Assembly: GCF_024171735.1 (NCBI RefSeq)
Contig: NZ_JAMTCH010000006.1
Coordinates: forward strand, 186,001 to 250,000
Source: Prauserella alba
GTDB taxonomy: Bacteria; Actinomycetota; Actinomycetes; Mycobacteriales; Pseudonocardiaceae
DNA: 64,000 nucleotides
Direction: 5' to 3'
Made by a program: the position numbers and the translations under genes. A model generated the notes under the pieces. That model was not told the origin of the DNA, did not search any database, and was given only the letters and a program-made list of their open reading frames with translations. Position 1 is the first letter of the stretch. Each line of letters starts with the position of its first letter. Shown here one piece after another: positions 42,515-51,696 of this stretch.

Positions 42515-43519
42515 TCACTCCAGGAATTCCATCCGGCTCGCCTGCGCCGAGTACCGGCCGTCGACGACCATGTTCCACACCCGTTTGTAGGTCCGAGTCT
42601 GGATCATGATCTCGACTCGCCGAACACCCTCGATCTGCCCCAGAACGCCGGTCACATAGCCGTACATATCCGGATGTTCGGGTAGGACGATCTGCCCTAC
42701 GAGGTTGTTCCTTCCTGCCGTCGCCGCTAGGTACTTCGTTCCCCGGTTCCGCGCGAGTTCCTCGCCGACCTCGGCAAGCTGAGACGGCTCGACCTCGAGC
42801 CACACCCAGAACTCGGCGTTGAATCCCAGCACCGCGGGCTCGATGAGCACCCGGAAGTCAAGCAACTCGCGTTCGCGGAGGGAATCCATCGTGCGCCGCG
42901 CCGTGTTCTCCGACTTGCCGATCGCCGCGGCCAGCTCCGGCAGGGACGTCCGCCCGTTGCGGATGAGCATTTCGAGAACGACCCGTTCCGCCGGTGTCGG
43001 ATGCGCGAGCGGCAACTCACGGGACCGTGCGTCGACCCTCCGCTCCACCGCTTCGGGCAGCCAATCCTGACCCGACGTGTAAGTGTGCATGACGACGAAC
43101 ACCTCGGCTGCGACGTCGAACTCGGCCGACAGCCGCCCGATACGCTCCTGCAGCGCGGCCGCATCCGGCACGACGAACTCCGCGACACTGCCCACGGAGC
43201 CGACGACCGCCGCCAGGAAGCGCACGTCGGCGCGGGTGCGCATCGCCTCGAGGAACTCCGGTTCACCGGCGCGCGCTCCGGTGAACTGCACCATCGCCGG
43301 CACCCCGAGCCCGAGTCGAGCCACGTCGGTACGGCCGATCAGCCGCAGCATGCCCGCGCTGTGCATGGCCTCGAATCGCCTGCGCGCGGTACTCGGCGAA
43401 CAGCCGAGCTCACTGGCGACCTTCGGCCACGGAGCACGTCCGTCGGAGTGCAGGACACGGATCAGCGCCGCGTCCGTCTCATCGATCAGCGGTCCCGACT
43501 GCCGTTCCGCACTTCCCAT
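42515..43519 (-). CDS. Lrp/AsnC-family regulator with duplicated HTH-ligand modules
   Basis: 334 residues from an ATG at 43519 with GGAGG about 12 bases upstream. Two complete modules: HTH (LIRVLHSDGRAPWPKVASELGCSPSTARRRFEAMHSAG) plus ligand domain, then HTH (EMLIRNGRTSLPELAAAIGKSENTARRTMDSLRERELL) plus ligand domain. It is built like the regulator at 2.2-3.1 kb. It is divergent from the amino-acid ABC importer and flavoenzyme genes and probably controls that operon. Confidence 0.87.
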   Translation of the reverse strand: MGSAERQSGPLIDETDAALIRVLHSDGRAPWPKVASELGCSPSTARRRFEAMHSAGMLRLIGRTDVARLGLGVPAMVQFTGARAGEPEFLEAMRTRADVRFLAAVVGSVGSVAEFVVPDAAALQERIGRLSAEFDVAAEVFVVMHTYTSGQDWLPEAVERRVDARSRELPLAHPTPAERVVLEMLIRNGRTSLPELAAAIGKSENTARRTMDSLRERELLDFRVLIEPAVLGFNAEFWVWLEVEPSQLAEVGEELARNRGTKYLAATAGRNNLVGQIVLPEHPDMYGYVTGVLGQIEGVRRVEIMIQTRTYKRVWNMVVDGRYSAQASRMEFLE

Positions 43520-43659
43520 TTCGTGATCGTAACCTCCGTTAACATCAACTTGCACGATTGAATCACCCGATCTATTGCCTTCCTGTGCCCCGATCCTCCA
43601 AACTGTCAGCCACGCCACACTCCCCCGCCGTTGCACCGATCGACACAAGCGAGGTCGAG

Positions 43660-44538
43660 ATGTTCCGTCGTCTCCACGGCACGAAGACCACCAACACACT
43701 CCGTTCCGCGCCCGCCGTCCTCGTCGGCATAGGTTCCCTCCTCGCATCGAGCGCCTGCGGACTGCCGGGCTCGAGTTCGACGGTGCCCGAGGACTGCCGG
43801 CCGACCGAGAACGTCCAGACCCTCACCGACGGTGAACTCACCGTGCTCGTGGCCGAGCATCCACCCTTCGTTTCCATGAGCGGCAACGAGTTGACCGGCA
43901 TCGAAGGCGAACTGATCAAGGACATCGCCGCCGACCTGTGCCTCGAGCTCAATGCGACCTCGACATCGTTCTCCGCCGTGATCGAAGGCCTCCAGTCAGG
44001 ACGCGCCGACCTGTCGGCCGGCAACTGGACGGTCAACGACGAACGCCGCAAGCTCTTCGAGGTCAGCCACGGTATCTACACCAGCGGCATGGGCATCGTG
44101 ACCCGCGACAAGAATTGGTCCAGCGTCGAACAGCTCGAAGGAAAACCCCTCGGCACTCCCCAGGGATATCTCTGGGTCGAACAACTCAACGACGTCTACG
44201 GAGCGGACAACGTCCGCCAGTATCAGACGGACACCGCCGTGCTGGACGACGTCAACGCGGGCCGGATCGAAGCGGGCATCGTCAGCCTGGCGGCCAACAC
44301 CTGGCGCCTGCAGCAGGACCAGTACTCGGCACTGACGATGGCGGAAATGAAACCCACCGAGCAGATCCCCTACACACAGGAGCCGCCGACGTCGGTGGCG
44401 CTCATCGCCAAGGGCAACACCGCACTCGAGAAGGCCACCAACGCCTCGATCAAGGACTACTACGAGTCCGGCGAACTCGGTAAGGCCCTCAAGAAGGCAG
44501 GCCTCGACCCGGACACCGCCTACCCCGACGAGGACTGA
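43660..44538 (+). CDS. Polar-amino-acid ABC transporter substrate-binding lipoprotein
   Basis: 292 residues from an ATG at 43660 with GAGG five bases upstream. It has a lipoprotein signal (LVGIGSLLASSAC) and a type-II binding fold of the glutamine/basic amino acid group: LTVLVAEHPPFVSMSGNELTGIEGELIKDIAADLCLELN, GLQSGRADLSAGNWTVNDERR, and LEGKPLGTPQGYLWVEQL. Exported and lipid-anchored. First gene of the 43.7-50.7 kb operon; ligand probably an N-methylated or betaine-type amino acid, judging from the enzymes downstream. Confidence 0.9.
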   Translation: MFRRLHGTKTTNTLRSAPAVLVGIGSLLASSACGLPGSSSTVPEDCRPTENVQTLTDGELTVLVAEHPPFVSMSGNELTGIEGELIKDIAADLCLELNATSTSFSAVIEGLQSGRADLSAGNWTVNDERRKLFEVSHGIYTSGMGIVTRDKNWSSVEQLEGKPLGTPQGYLWVEQLNDVYGADNVRQYQTDTAVLDDVNAGRIEAGIVSLAANTWRLQQDQYSALTMAEMKPTEQIPYTQEPPTSVALIAKGNTALEKATNASIKDYYESGELGKALKKAGLDPDTAYPDED

Positions 44539-44577
44539 TCCGGACGGCCAGTACTTCCGCCCACGCGATTGGCAGCC

Positions 44578-45345
44578 ATGACTTTCGACAATGCACGGAT
44601 CCTGCTCAAAGCGGACGCGATCGAGAAGACGTTCCGGGGAAACCGGGTCCTCGACGGCATCTCCATGGACGTCCACGCCGGTGAGGTCATCGCACTGATC
44701 GGACCGAGCGGTGCGGGAAAGAGCACCTTCCTCCGCTGTCTCAACTACCTCGAACAACCGACCGGCGGCAGTCTTCACCTAGACGGCGAACCGGTGTTCG
44801 CCGACCCGTTGAAGCCGGCGAAGTCCGAACTGCTGAGCCTGCGCAGGCGCGTGGGCATGGTGTTCCAGACGTTCAACCTCTTCCCGCACCTGTCGGTCGT
44901 CGAGAACGTCACCATGGCGCAGCGACTCAACGGGCTCAGATCCACGAGCGAAGCCGAGGAATACGCACTGAAGCTGCTGGCCCAGGTCGGCGTGGAGGAG
45001 AAAGCCGAAGCACGGCCCTCCGAATGCTCGGGCGGCCAGCAGCAGCGCATCGCCATCGCACGCGCACTGTCCCAGGACCCCGAACTCATGCTCTTCGACG
45101 AACCCACGTCGGCGCTGGACCCCGAGGTCGGCAACGACGTCCTCCGGGTCATGCGCGATCTCGCCGATGCCGGCACGACGATGATCGTGGTGACCCACGA
45201 GATGCGGTTCGCCGAGCGGGTCGCCGATCGCGTACTGCTGCTCGACGAGGGAAGGATTCTCGAGGAGGGGCCGCCGGAACGAGTGTTCCGACACCCCGAA
45301 CACGCACGGACCAGTCGCTTCCTCCACGCGGTGCTCGACCGATGA
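44578..45345 (+). CDS. Polar-amino-acid ABC transporter ATPase
   Basis: 255 residues from an ATG at 44578. Walker [10 protein letters not shown], the GlnQ-like [18 protein letters not shown], signature [16 protein letters not shown], Walker [15 protein letters not shown] and H-loop [10 protein letters not shown] are all canonical. It powers the two permeases that follow and overlaps the first by ATGA. Confidence 0.94.
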   Translation: MTFDNARILLKADAIEKTFRGNRVLDGISMDVHAGEVIALIGPSGAGKSTFLRCLNYLEQPTGGSLHLDGEPVFADPLKPAKSELLSLRRRVGMVFQTFNLFPHLSVVENVTMAQRLNGLRSTSEAEEYALKLLAQVGVEEKAEARPSECSGGQQQRIAIARALSQDPELMLFDEPTSALDPEVGNDVLRVMRDLADAGTTMIVVTHEMRFAERVADRVLLLDEGRILEEGPPERVFRHPEHARTSRFLHAVLDR

Positions 45346-46001
45346 ACGTCGAAGCCGACACCGGCGCCCTGTTCCAGGTCATCGGAACGGGCCTGGTCGT
45401 GACCATCCTGATGACCGTCGTGTCGTTCTGCGCCGGGTCGGTCCTCGCCGTGCCGGTCGCACTCATGCGCACCTCGCGGGTCTGGCTGGTGCGCGCACCC
45501 GCGACGGCGTTCATCGACATCGTTCGCGGCATCCCCACCCTGGTCTGGCTGCTCATCATCTTCTACGGACTCGGCAGCGTGGTGTCGCTGGATCCGTTGC
45601 CGGCGGCACTCATCGGCCTGACGCTCATCTCGAGCGCCTATCTCGCCGAGAACTTCCGCGCCGGCATCGAGAACGTCCACGTGGGCCAGAAAGAGGCCGC
45701 TGCCGCACTCGGCCTGAGCACCGCACACCAGTTCTGGCGCGTGGTCGCGCCGCAGGCCGTGAACATCGCCATGCCGCCGTCCGCATCGTATGCCGTCGCC
45801 CTGCTCAAGGACACCGCAATCGCCGCCATCATCGGCGTCACCGACATCATCTTCTTCGCCCAGCAGGAGGTCGCACGCGGTGCACCGGCGGTCACCGCGT
45901 TCCTCGTCGCCGGCGCGTTCTACCTGATCGTGAGCGTTCCACTCTCGTACTTCTCCCGGTTCGTCGACCACAAGATCCGGCAGAAGGTGGTGGTAGTATG
46001 A
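45342..46001 (+). CDS. Amino-acid ABC transporter permease 1
   Basis: 219 residues, about five membrane segments. HisMQ-type permease features: [62 protein letters not shown] (EAA loop) and [21 protein letters not shown]. It forms a heterodimer with the next gene product and overlaps it by ATGA. Confidence 0.92.
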   Translation: MNVEADTGALFQVIGTGLVVTILMTVVSFCAGSVLAVPVALMRTSRVWLVRAPATAFIDIVRGIPTLVWLLIIFYGLGSVVSLDPLPAALIGLTLISSAYLAENFRAGIENVHVGQKEAAAALGLSTAHQFWRVVAPQAVNIAMPPSASYAVALLKDTAIAAIIGVTDIIFFAQQEVARGAPAVTAFLVAGAFYLIVSVPLSYFSRFVDHKIRQKVVVV

Positions 46002-46645
46002 CCTTTCTCGCCGATTGGGCCGAATGGCTGCCGAGCCTGCTCCAGGGCCTCGGAACGTCGCTGCTGCTCACGCTGTGCGTGGCCGGGATAGGGTTCCCCC
46101 TCGGCCTCGGGCTCGCACTGCTCAGCATCGCTCCCGCCCGAATCGTTCGGATTCTCTCGATCGCCTTCATCGAAATATTCCGCGGTATCCCACTGTTGGT
46201 CGTGATATTCTTCGCGTACTTCGGCTTTCCGGACATCGAACTAGTCATCAGTGCGTTCGCGACCATCGTGGTCGCGCACTCGCTCAATCTCGGGGCATAC
46301 TCGAGCGAGGTCTTCCGCGCCGGAATCCTGCACGTGGGCCCCGGGCAGCGCGAAGCCGCCAGAAGCCTCGGGCTGACGCCGTGGCACGCGTTCTCCCGAG
46401 TGGTCCTTCCGCAGGCATTGCGGGCGGTACCCGGACCGCTGATGTCCTTTCTTATCATGGTATTCCAGTCCACCTCGTTGGCGTTCGCCATCGGGGTCGG
46501 AGAAATGACCAGTCAAGCGTTCTCCATCGGATCAATGACCTTCGACTACCTGTCGGTACTCGTCCTGGCCGGAATCATCTACGCCATCATCTGCGTCGTT
46601 TCCGCCCGCATCGTCGCGCGGTTCGAGGCGAAGATGCGGACCTGA
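45998..46645 (+). CDS. Amino-acid ABC transporter permease 2
   Basis: 215 residues with the same HisMQ layout: EIFRGIPLLVVIFFAYFGFP, SSEVFRAGILHVGPGQREAARSLGLTPWHAFSRVVLPQAL and MVFQSTSLAFAIGVGEMT. It completes the importer. A 49-bp gap with AAGGCAG precedes the flavoenzyme gene, so the genes are likely cotranscribed. Confidence 0.92.
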   Translation: MTFLADWAEWLPSLLQGLGTSLLLTLCVAGIGFPLGLGLALLSIAPARIVRILSIAFIEIFRGIPLLVVIFFAYFGFPDIELVISAFATIVVAHSLNLGAYSSEVFRAGILHVGPGQREAARSLGLTPWHAFSRVVLPQALRAVPGPLMSFLIMVFQSTSLAFAIGVGEMTSQAFSIGSMTFDYLSVLVLAGIIYAIICVVSARIVARFEAKMRT

Positions 46646-46694
46646 CCCGCTCCCCTGAATACGATCCGCCGCCCACTCGCACGAAGGCAGATTC

Positions 46695-48734
46695 ATGAAC
46701 AATGATCCGTTACTCACGCCTTACCGACTCGCGCGCCTGAACCTGAAGAATCGCATCGTCAGCACCGCCCATTCCTCCCGTTACACCACCGAAGGGCTAC
46801 CCACCGAGCGCTACCGGCTCTACCAGGAGCACAAGGCCCGTGGCGGCGTCGGACTCGTAACACTCGGTGGCTCCGCCGTCGTCGCGCGGGACTCCCCACC
46901 GGCCTTCGGCAACATCACGATGTACAAGGACGACGTCGTCCCACCACTGTCGCGGGTCGTCGATTCGTGCCGCGCCCACGGCAGCGGGGTGTTCCTCCAG
47001 TTGACGCACATGGGTAGACGGACAGACGACCACACCGCCGACTGGCTGCCGACGGTGTCATCGGCGCCGATGCGCGAACCCGCACACCGCGTGTACCCGA
47101 AAGCGGCAGAACCCTGGGACCAAGACCGCATCGTGGCGGATTTCGCCTCGGCCGCGGAACGCGCCAAAGCCGCCGGTGTCGACGGCATCGAACTCGAACA
47201 CTACGGGCACCTGTTGGACGCGTTCGCCTCGCCTTGGCATCTCTCGAAACTTCCGCCGGAGGAACGTGCTCTCGCAGCCCAGCTACCCGAGCGTGTGATC
47301 CGCGCCGTCAAGCACGTCGTGGGCGACGACATGGTGTTGGGAGTGCGGATGGCCGTCGACGAGCGCCGGCCCGACGGTCTGGACCTCGATGCCGCTCACT
47401 CGTTGCTGCACAGGTACGTCCAGCTGGGTGTCCAGTTCGTCAACGTCATCGTGGGCACGATCGAATCGGCCACGCGCCTGTCCGAGGTCATACCGGGCGC
47501 CGGGCGCAAGTCGGCCCCCTTCCTCGACACCGCGGCCGAGGTCAAACGCGCACATCCGGACGTCACAGTGCTACACGCGGCCAAGATCGACGACGTCGCC
47601 ACCGCACGTCACGCGATCGAGAACGGACTCGTCGACCTGGTCGGGATGACCCGCGCGAACATCGCCGACCCCTACTTGGTCAGGAAGATCGCCACAGGCA
47701 GAGAGCGGGACATCCGGCCGTGCATCGGTGCCCGGTACTGCTTGGAGGGCGGTGCGACCGGCGGTGTCGTGTGCGTGCACAACCCCGCAGTGGGCAGGGA
47801 GAACCATCTCGAGCACGAGATCGAGGCCACAGCCGACCGGGCCCGGAAGGTGGTGGTCGTCGGCGCGGGTCCTGCCGGACTCGAAACCGCGCACGTCGCC
47901 GCGAAGCGGGGCCATCACGTCGTCGTGCTGGAGGCTGCTGCGGATCCCGGTGGCCAGGTGAATCTCCTGACAGCCAATGACAGGCGGCGCGACCTCGTCG
48001 GTGCCGTCGACTGGCGAATGGAGCAGGCCCGAAGCCACGGAGTCGACTTCCGATTCGGCGTGTTCGCCGGAACCGAAGCCGTCCTGGATCTGGCGCCCGA
48101 TGTGGTCGTGGTGGCCACGGGCGGCCTCGCAAGAAGCGCCTCCGACGCCGGCATCCCCTTCGCGGACGGGATGGACGACATCTGGGCCGTGTTCGAGCAA
48201 CCTCGCAAGCACTACGGAGCGGTCCTCGTTTTCGACGACGACGGTCGCTATCCTTCGCTCGACGCCGTCGAAGTGTTGGCAAGGGCGGGCAACACCGTCA
48301 CCTATGTCACGCCGGAACGCTCCGTGGCCGTTGAGGTCGGGGCACTCAATTTCTCGGACTATCAAGCCACCTTCGACCGGCACGACGTCACCTTCGTCCC
48401 GACGCGCGGTGTCCACGCGGTCGATCCCGGGCCCGGCGGCCGGCTCACGGTCACCCTCGGGACCGAGGCCGGCTCGGCGGCCGACCGCGTCACGTGCGAC
48501 AAAGTGTTCTACGCAGGCGGCACCAACCCGAACGACGATCTGTACCTGGCGTTGCGGGAGCGGTCGACGAACCAGGGGCGCGTCGACTACGAGGCGTTCG
48601 TCCGTGCGGAGGCGCAGCCGTCGGCGGGCGAACACCCGGGCACCTTCGAGCTCTATCGGATCGGAGACGCGGTCACGAGCCGCAACATGCACGCCGCGAT
48701 CCTCGACGCACACCGGCTGGCACTGGGGGTGTGA
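46695..48734 (+). CDS. Old-yellow-enzyme-type FMN/FAD/Fe-S oxidoreductase (trimethylamine dehydrogenase/N-methylproline demethylase group)
   Basis: 679 residues. The N-terminal half is an OYE TIM barrel for FMN (LKNRIVSTAHSSRYTTEGLP, VFLQLTHMGRR, GIELEHYGHLLDAFASP). A Cys-rich linker follows, then a C-terminal FAD/NAD half (KVVVVGAGPAGLETAHVAAKRGHHVVVLEA). The linker normally supplies four Cys to a 4Fe-4S cluster; here it reads CIGARYC then VVC, about residues 342, 348 and 359, with Ala where the second Cys usually lies. Members oxidatively demethylate N-methyl compounds or reduce enoyl-CoAs. With an amino-acid importer and a sarcosine-oxidase-like partner, demethylation of an N-methyl amino acid is the favoured role. 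GTGA overlap with the next gene. Confidence 0.82.
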   Translation: MNNDPLLTPYRLARLNLKNRIVSTAHSSRYTTEGLPTERYRLYQEHKARGGVGLVTLGGSAVVARDSPPAFGNITMYKDDVVPPLSRVVDSCRAHGSGVFLQLTHMGRRTDDHTADWLPTVSSAPMREPAHRVYPKAAEPWDQDRIVADFASAAERAKAAGVDGIELEHYGHLLDAFASPWHLSKLPPEERALAAQLPERVIRAVKHVVGDDMVLGVRMAVDERRPDGLDLDAAHSLLHRYVQLGVQFVNVIVGTIESATRLSEVIPGAGRKSAPFLDTAAEVKRAHPDVTVLHAAKIDDVATARHAIENGLVDLVGMTRANIADPYLVRKIATGRERDIRPCIGARYCLEGGATGGVVCVHNPAVGRENHLEHEIEATADRARKVVVVGAGPAGLETAHVAAKRGHHVVVLEAAADPGGQVNLLTANDRRRDLVGAVDWRMEQARSHGVDFRFGVFAGTEAVLDLAPDVVVVATGGLARSASDAGIPFADGMDDIWAVFEQPRKHYGAVLVFDDDGRYPSLDAVEVLARAGNTVTYVTPERSVAVEVGALNFSDYQATFDRHDVTFVPTRGVHAVDPGPGGRLTVTLGTEAGSAADRVTCDKVFYAGGTNPNDDLYLALRERSTNQGRVDYEAFVRAEAQPSAGEHPGTFELYRIGDAVTSRNMHAAILDAHRLALGV

Positions 48735-49951
48735 ACCGCGTGCACCTCCTCGGTACCGGTCTCCTTCGCATCGCCGTCGTCGGGCTCGGCGCGATCGGCT
48801 CGCAGGTGCTGTGGCAGCTCAGCCGCCGGCCGGACGTGGATGTACATGGTTTCGAATCCTCGTATCCGGGCCATCCCGAGGCCGGAGCGGGCGGCGAATC
48901 CCGGCTGTACCGCAACTTCGAGACCGACGATCCCGCCTACGAACCGGTTATCCACCGCGCGGACGCGTTATGGCGCGAACTCGAGGTCGCCACGGCGCGA
49001 CGACTGCGATGTCCCACCGGGGTCCTGCTCACCGGTGATCATGCGAGTCCGCAGCTGCAGCGCGCGCTGGAGTCCGCCGACCGCTCGGGCAAGCCGTCTC
49101 GCACCTTGGCACCCGATGAACTGCGGGTGAACCATCCACAGCTCGCGGTCTCCGACACCGACATCGGACTATGGGACCCCCAGGGCGGGGTCATCCGCCC
49201 GGAACTCACCGTGTCGGCGACGGTCGGCCTCGCCACCGGCAACGGCGCGGTAGTGCATGACTTCACCAGGGTCACGTCGGTCGACGGGGCCGGCGACGGC
49301 GTCCGGGTCAGGACCTCCGACGGCGCCCGGACCTTCGATCGCGTCGTCATCGCGTGTGGAGGGTGGACCACGACGCTGCGGCCGGACCTGCGCGACACGG
49401 TTGTCGTGCGCCGCCTGACGTCCGCGTGGTTCCACGGCGAGGACGACGACTACCTGCGGGGAATGGTGCCGTTCATGCGGACCGCTCCCAGCTACTGCTA
49501 CGGGATTCCCGCCGGCGGCGGTAGCACCATCAAGCTGGGTCTGGGATTCAACGACCACCACCCCGTCCCCGACCCGGACGCGGTCGCACGCACGCCTGCA
49601 CCGGAGGAAGCGGAACGGTTCTCCTGGATCGTCGATGACGTACTGCCGGGACTTCAGCGGCGGCCGGTCAGGATGAGCACGTACCTCGAGAGCTACACCA
49701 CGTCGATGCACGACTACATCGGATTCGACCGACAGCTGCCCGGCGTCGTCCTGCTCACCGGTTTTTCCGGGCACGGATTCAAAGTGAGTCCCGCAATCGG
49801 TGAGATCGGCGCCCAGCTCGCCACTCAGGGAGAGAGCGATATCGACGTCGGCTTTCTGCGTGATGCGCCGCCGGTGTTCGACATCGTCGACCCCGAGACG
49901 GGGCGGACGACGCATAACCACATCGTGTCCAGCAGACCACCCGAAACGTAA
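48731..49951 (+). CDS. Sarcosine-oxidase-like FAD-dependent amine oxidoreductase
   Basis: 406 residues from a GTG at 48731. DAO/MSOX fold: RIAVVGLGAIGSQVLWQLSRR, GGESRLYRNFE, and the C-terminal LLTGFSGHGFKVSPAIGEI. The Lys that activates oxygen in monomeric sarcosine oxidase is kept (STIKLGLGF), but the following His is Gly, and the Cys that anchors FAD covalently is absent from the aligned stretch (YLESYTTSMHDYIGFD). It therefore probably binds FAD non-covalently and may act on a bulkier secondary amine. It is coupled to the preceding demethylase gene. Confidence 0.82.
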   Translation: MNRVHLLGTGLLRIAVVGLGAIGSQVLWQLSRRPDVDVHGFESSYPGHPEAGAGGESRLYRNFETDDPAYEPVIHRADALWRELEVATARRLRCPTGVLLTGDHASPQLQRALESADRSGKPSRTLAPDELRVNHPQLAVSDTDIGLWDPQGGVIRPELTVSATVGLATGNGAVVHDFTRVTSVDGAGDGVRVRTSDGARTFDRVVIACGGWTTTLRPDLRDTVVVRRLTSAWFHGEDDDYLRGMVPFMRTAPSYCYGIPAGGGSTIKLGLGFNDHHPVPDPDAVARTPAPEEAERFSWIVDDVLPGLQRRPVRMSTYLESYTTSMHDYIGFDRQLPGVVLLTGFSGHGFKVSPAIGEIGAQLATQGESDIDVGFLRDAPPVFDIVDPETGRTTHNHIVSSRPPET

Positions 49952-50001
49952 CTCCGACGACGTCCCTCGCCCTTCCTGGGCATCAGTAAGGAGCCACGCC
50001 G

Positions 50002-50700
50002 ATGTCGAACAACAGCCCCATCGCCACATTCGACTGCTATCGCACGCTGATCGATTTCGACCTCAATCGCGCGACCCTGCCCATCGTCCGTGATCAATTG
50101 GACGACGTCGGGATCGATCACGCCATCTTCCTCGACAACCTTCGTGTCATGCGATTTCACGCAGTCGCACAGGGACCCTACTCGCGGTATCAGGATCTCG
50201 TCGCCGACACACTCGAATGTTGCATGGTGATGCACGGAGCCGAGTATCGGCCGGAGTTCGCCGAGCAACTACTCGACGAAGCTCGACGCTTCCCGGTTTT
50301 CCCCGAGGTTCCGGAGGCGCTCGAGACGCTGAAGGCGTCCGGGGTTCAGTTGGCGATCATCAGCAACTCCGACAACGACTTCATCCGCCACCATGTCCGC
50401 ACCATCGGCGTCGACTTCGACTACGTCGTGACCGCCGAGGACGCCGGCTGGTACAAGCCCAGACGTGGGGCCTTCGAGTACCTGTTCTCGGTGATCGACC
50501 GGGACCCGTCTCTCGTCACCCATGTCGCGCAGGGATGGGACTACGACATCATGCCGACCAAGCAGTACGGCGTCCGCAGAGTCTGGGTCAACCGCTACGG
50601 CTTTCCCGGAAGTTCCTACTATCAGCCGTACTTCGAGATCCCGGATCTGCTCACCCTCCCTGACCTGTTCAATCGGCACGTCCTCGACCGCGCAGCCTAG
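50002..50700 (+). CDS. HAD-superfamily hydrolase, 2-haloacid dehalogenase-like
   Basis: 232 residues. HAD motifs in order: nucleophile Asp11 in TFDCYRTLIDF, motif II Ser in LAIISNSDND, motif III Lys in WYKPRRGAFEYL and motif IV Asp in VAQGWDYDIMPTKQYG. The layout resembles L-2-haloacid dehalogenases, but many such proteins are phosphatases. It is the last gene of the 43.7-50.7 kb group, 50 bp after the flavoenzyme, with GTAAGGAG upstream of its ATG. Substrate unknown. Confidence 0.82.
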   Translation: MSNNSPIATFDCYRTLIDFDLNRATLPIVRDQLDDVGIDHAIFLDNLRVMRFHAVAQGPYSRYQDLVADTLECCMVMHGAEYRPEFAEQLLDEARRFPVFPEVPEALETLKASGVQLAIISNSDNDFIRHHVRTIGVDFDYVVTAEDAGWYKPRRGAFEYLFSVIDRDPSLVTHVAQGWDYDIMPTKQYGVRRVWVNRYGFPGSSYYQPYFEIPDLLTLPDLFNRHVLDRAA

Positions 50701-50745
50701 GTCGCAATGCTGCACACCCACCGGCCGGTGCGTGTGCCACGCCGG

Positions 50746-50779
50746 CGGGTGGCCAGCAGACGACACGTCCTGCCACCCG
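50746..50779. terminator. Possible hairpin terminator in the 50701-50932 gap
   Basis: Eight-base arms CGGGTGGC and GCCACCCG separated by 18 bases, 45 bp past the HAD gene and between convergent genes. Nothing else was recognised in this 232-bp gap. Confidence 0.4.
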
Positions 50780-50932
50780 TTGGCGTGATCCGGCCACGCG
50801 TCGCCGACGTCCCGCTGCCGTTCCGGACTTCACGTCCCGACAGGCTGGAACGCGACGCCGATACACCGGCGAACGCGCGCCGTGCTCGAGTGCTGCGGCG
50901 GAACCGGTGGCCGTGGCCGCGGCGACCCGACA

Positions 50933-51571
50933 TCAGTTGCTCCCGTCCCTGCTGCCCGGCGGAACCGGCGCTTGTAGTCCGAAGTGGACACCCAGCATCC
51001 GGATGACGAAGCAGACACCGACCGCCGCAGCCGCCGCCCACACCCCGTAGATGTCCGCACGGATCGTCGCGACCGTGACGGCGGCCCCGACCAACGCCGG
51101 GATGGCGTACAGATCACTCTGCAGCACCGACGGCACCCTCCTGACCAGCGTGTCACGGATGGTTCCGCCACCCACCGCCGTGACTGCACCCAGCAGGATC
51201 GCCGGCGCGACGTCGAGACCGGCCTCGAGGGCCGTGCTCGCACCGATCACCGCGAACGTGCTCAGCCCGACGGCGTCGAGCACGTTGATCGGGGTTTCCA
51301 GCCGGTCGAGCCACTGGCTCAGCGCGAACGCCAACAGGCCGCCGCCACCCGCCAGCGCGAGATACGGCCACTGCTGGAACGCCGTGGGCGGCACCGAGCC
51401 GATGAGCACGTCCCGTACGATTCCGCCACCCAGTGCGGTGATGATACCCAGCGTGACCACGCCGACGATGTCGAGTCGCGCCGCACGCACCGCGGTCAAC
51501 GCCCCGTTCAGCGCGAACGCGAACGTTCCCGTGTAGTCCAGTGCCAACAACAACGGTGGTGCGGTCGCCAT
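50933..51571 (-). CDS. TRIC/UPF0126-family membrane channel protein
   Basis: 212 residues from an ATG at 51571. Seven hydrophobic segments with the internal duplication typical of UPF0126: LDYTGTFAFALNGALTA...GGGIVRDVLIG in the first half and LDAVGLSTFAVIGASTAL...GGGTIRDTLVRR in the second. Prokaryotic TRIC proteins form trimeric cation channels; some relatives are glycine transporters. It has its own promoter space downstream of the pyrK operon and no evident link to it. Confidence 0.88.
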   Translation of the reverse strand: MATAPPLLLALDYTGTFAFALNGALTAVRAARLDIVGVVTLGIITALGGGIVRDVLIGSVPPTAFQQWPYLALAGGGGLLAFALSQWLDRLETPINVLDAVGLSTFAVIGASTALEAGLDVAPAILLGAVTAVGGGTIRDTLVRRVPSVLQSDLYAIPALVGAAVTVATIRADIYGVWAAAAAVGVCFVIRMLGVHFGLQAPVPPGSRDGSN

Positions 51572-51696
51572 GCGCGGGTCCTTCGTCCGAGCGATCACCG
51601 ACCAGCGATGACGGCCGGCTCCCGACGACCGTAGGCCATGCGCCGGCGCCCGACAGCCGCGCCGCCCCGTGTCCCTGCCGTCACTCGACGAGTGCG

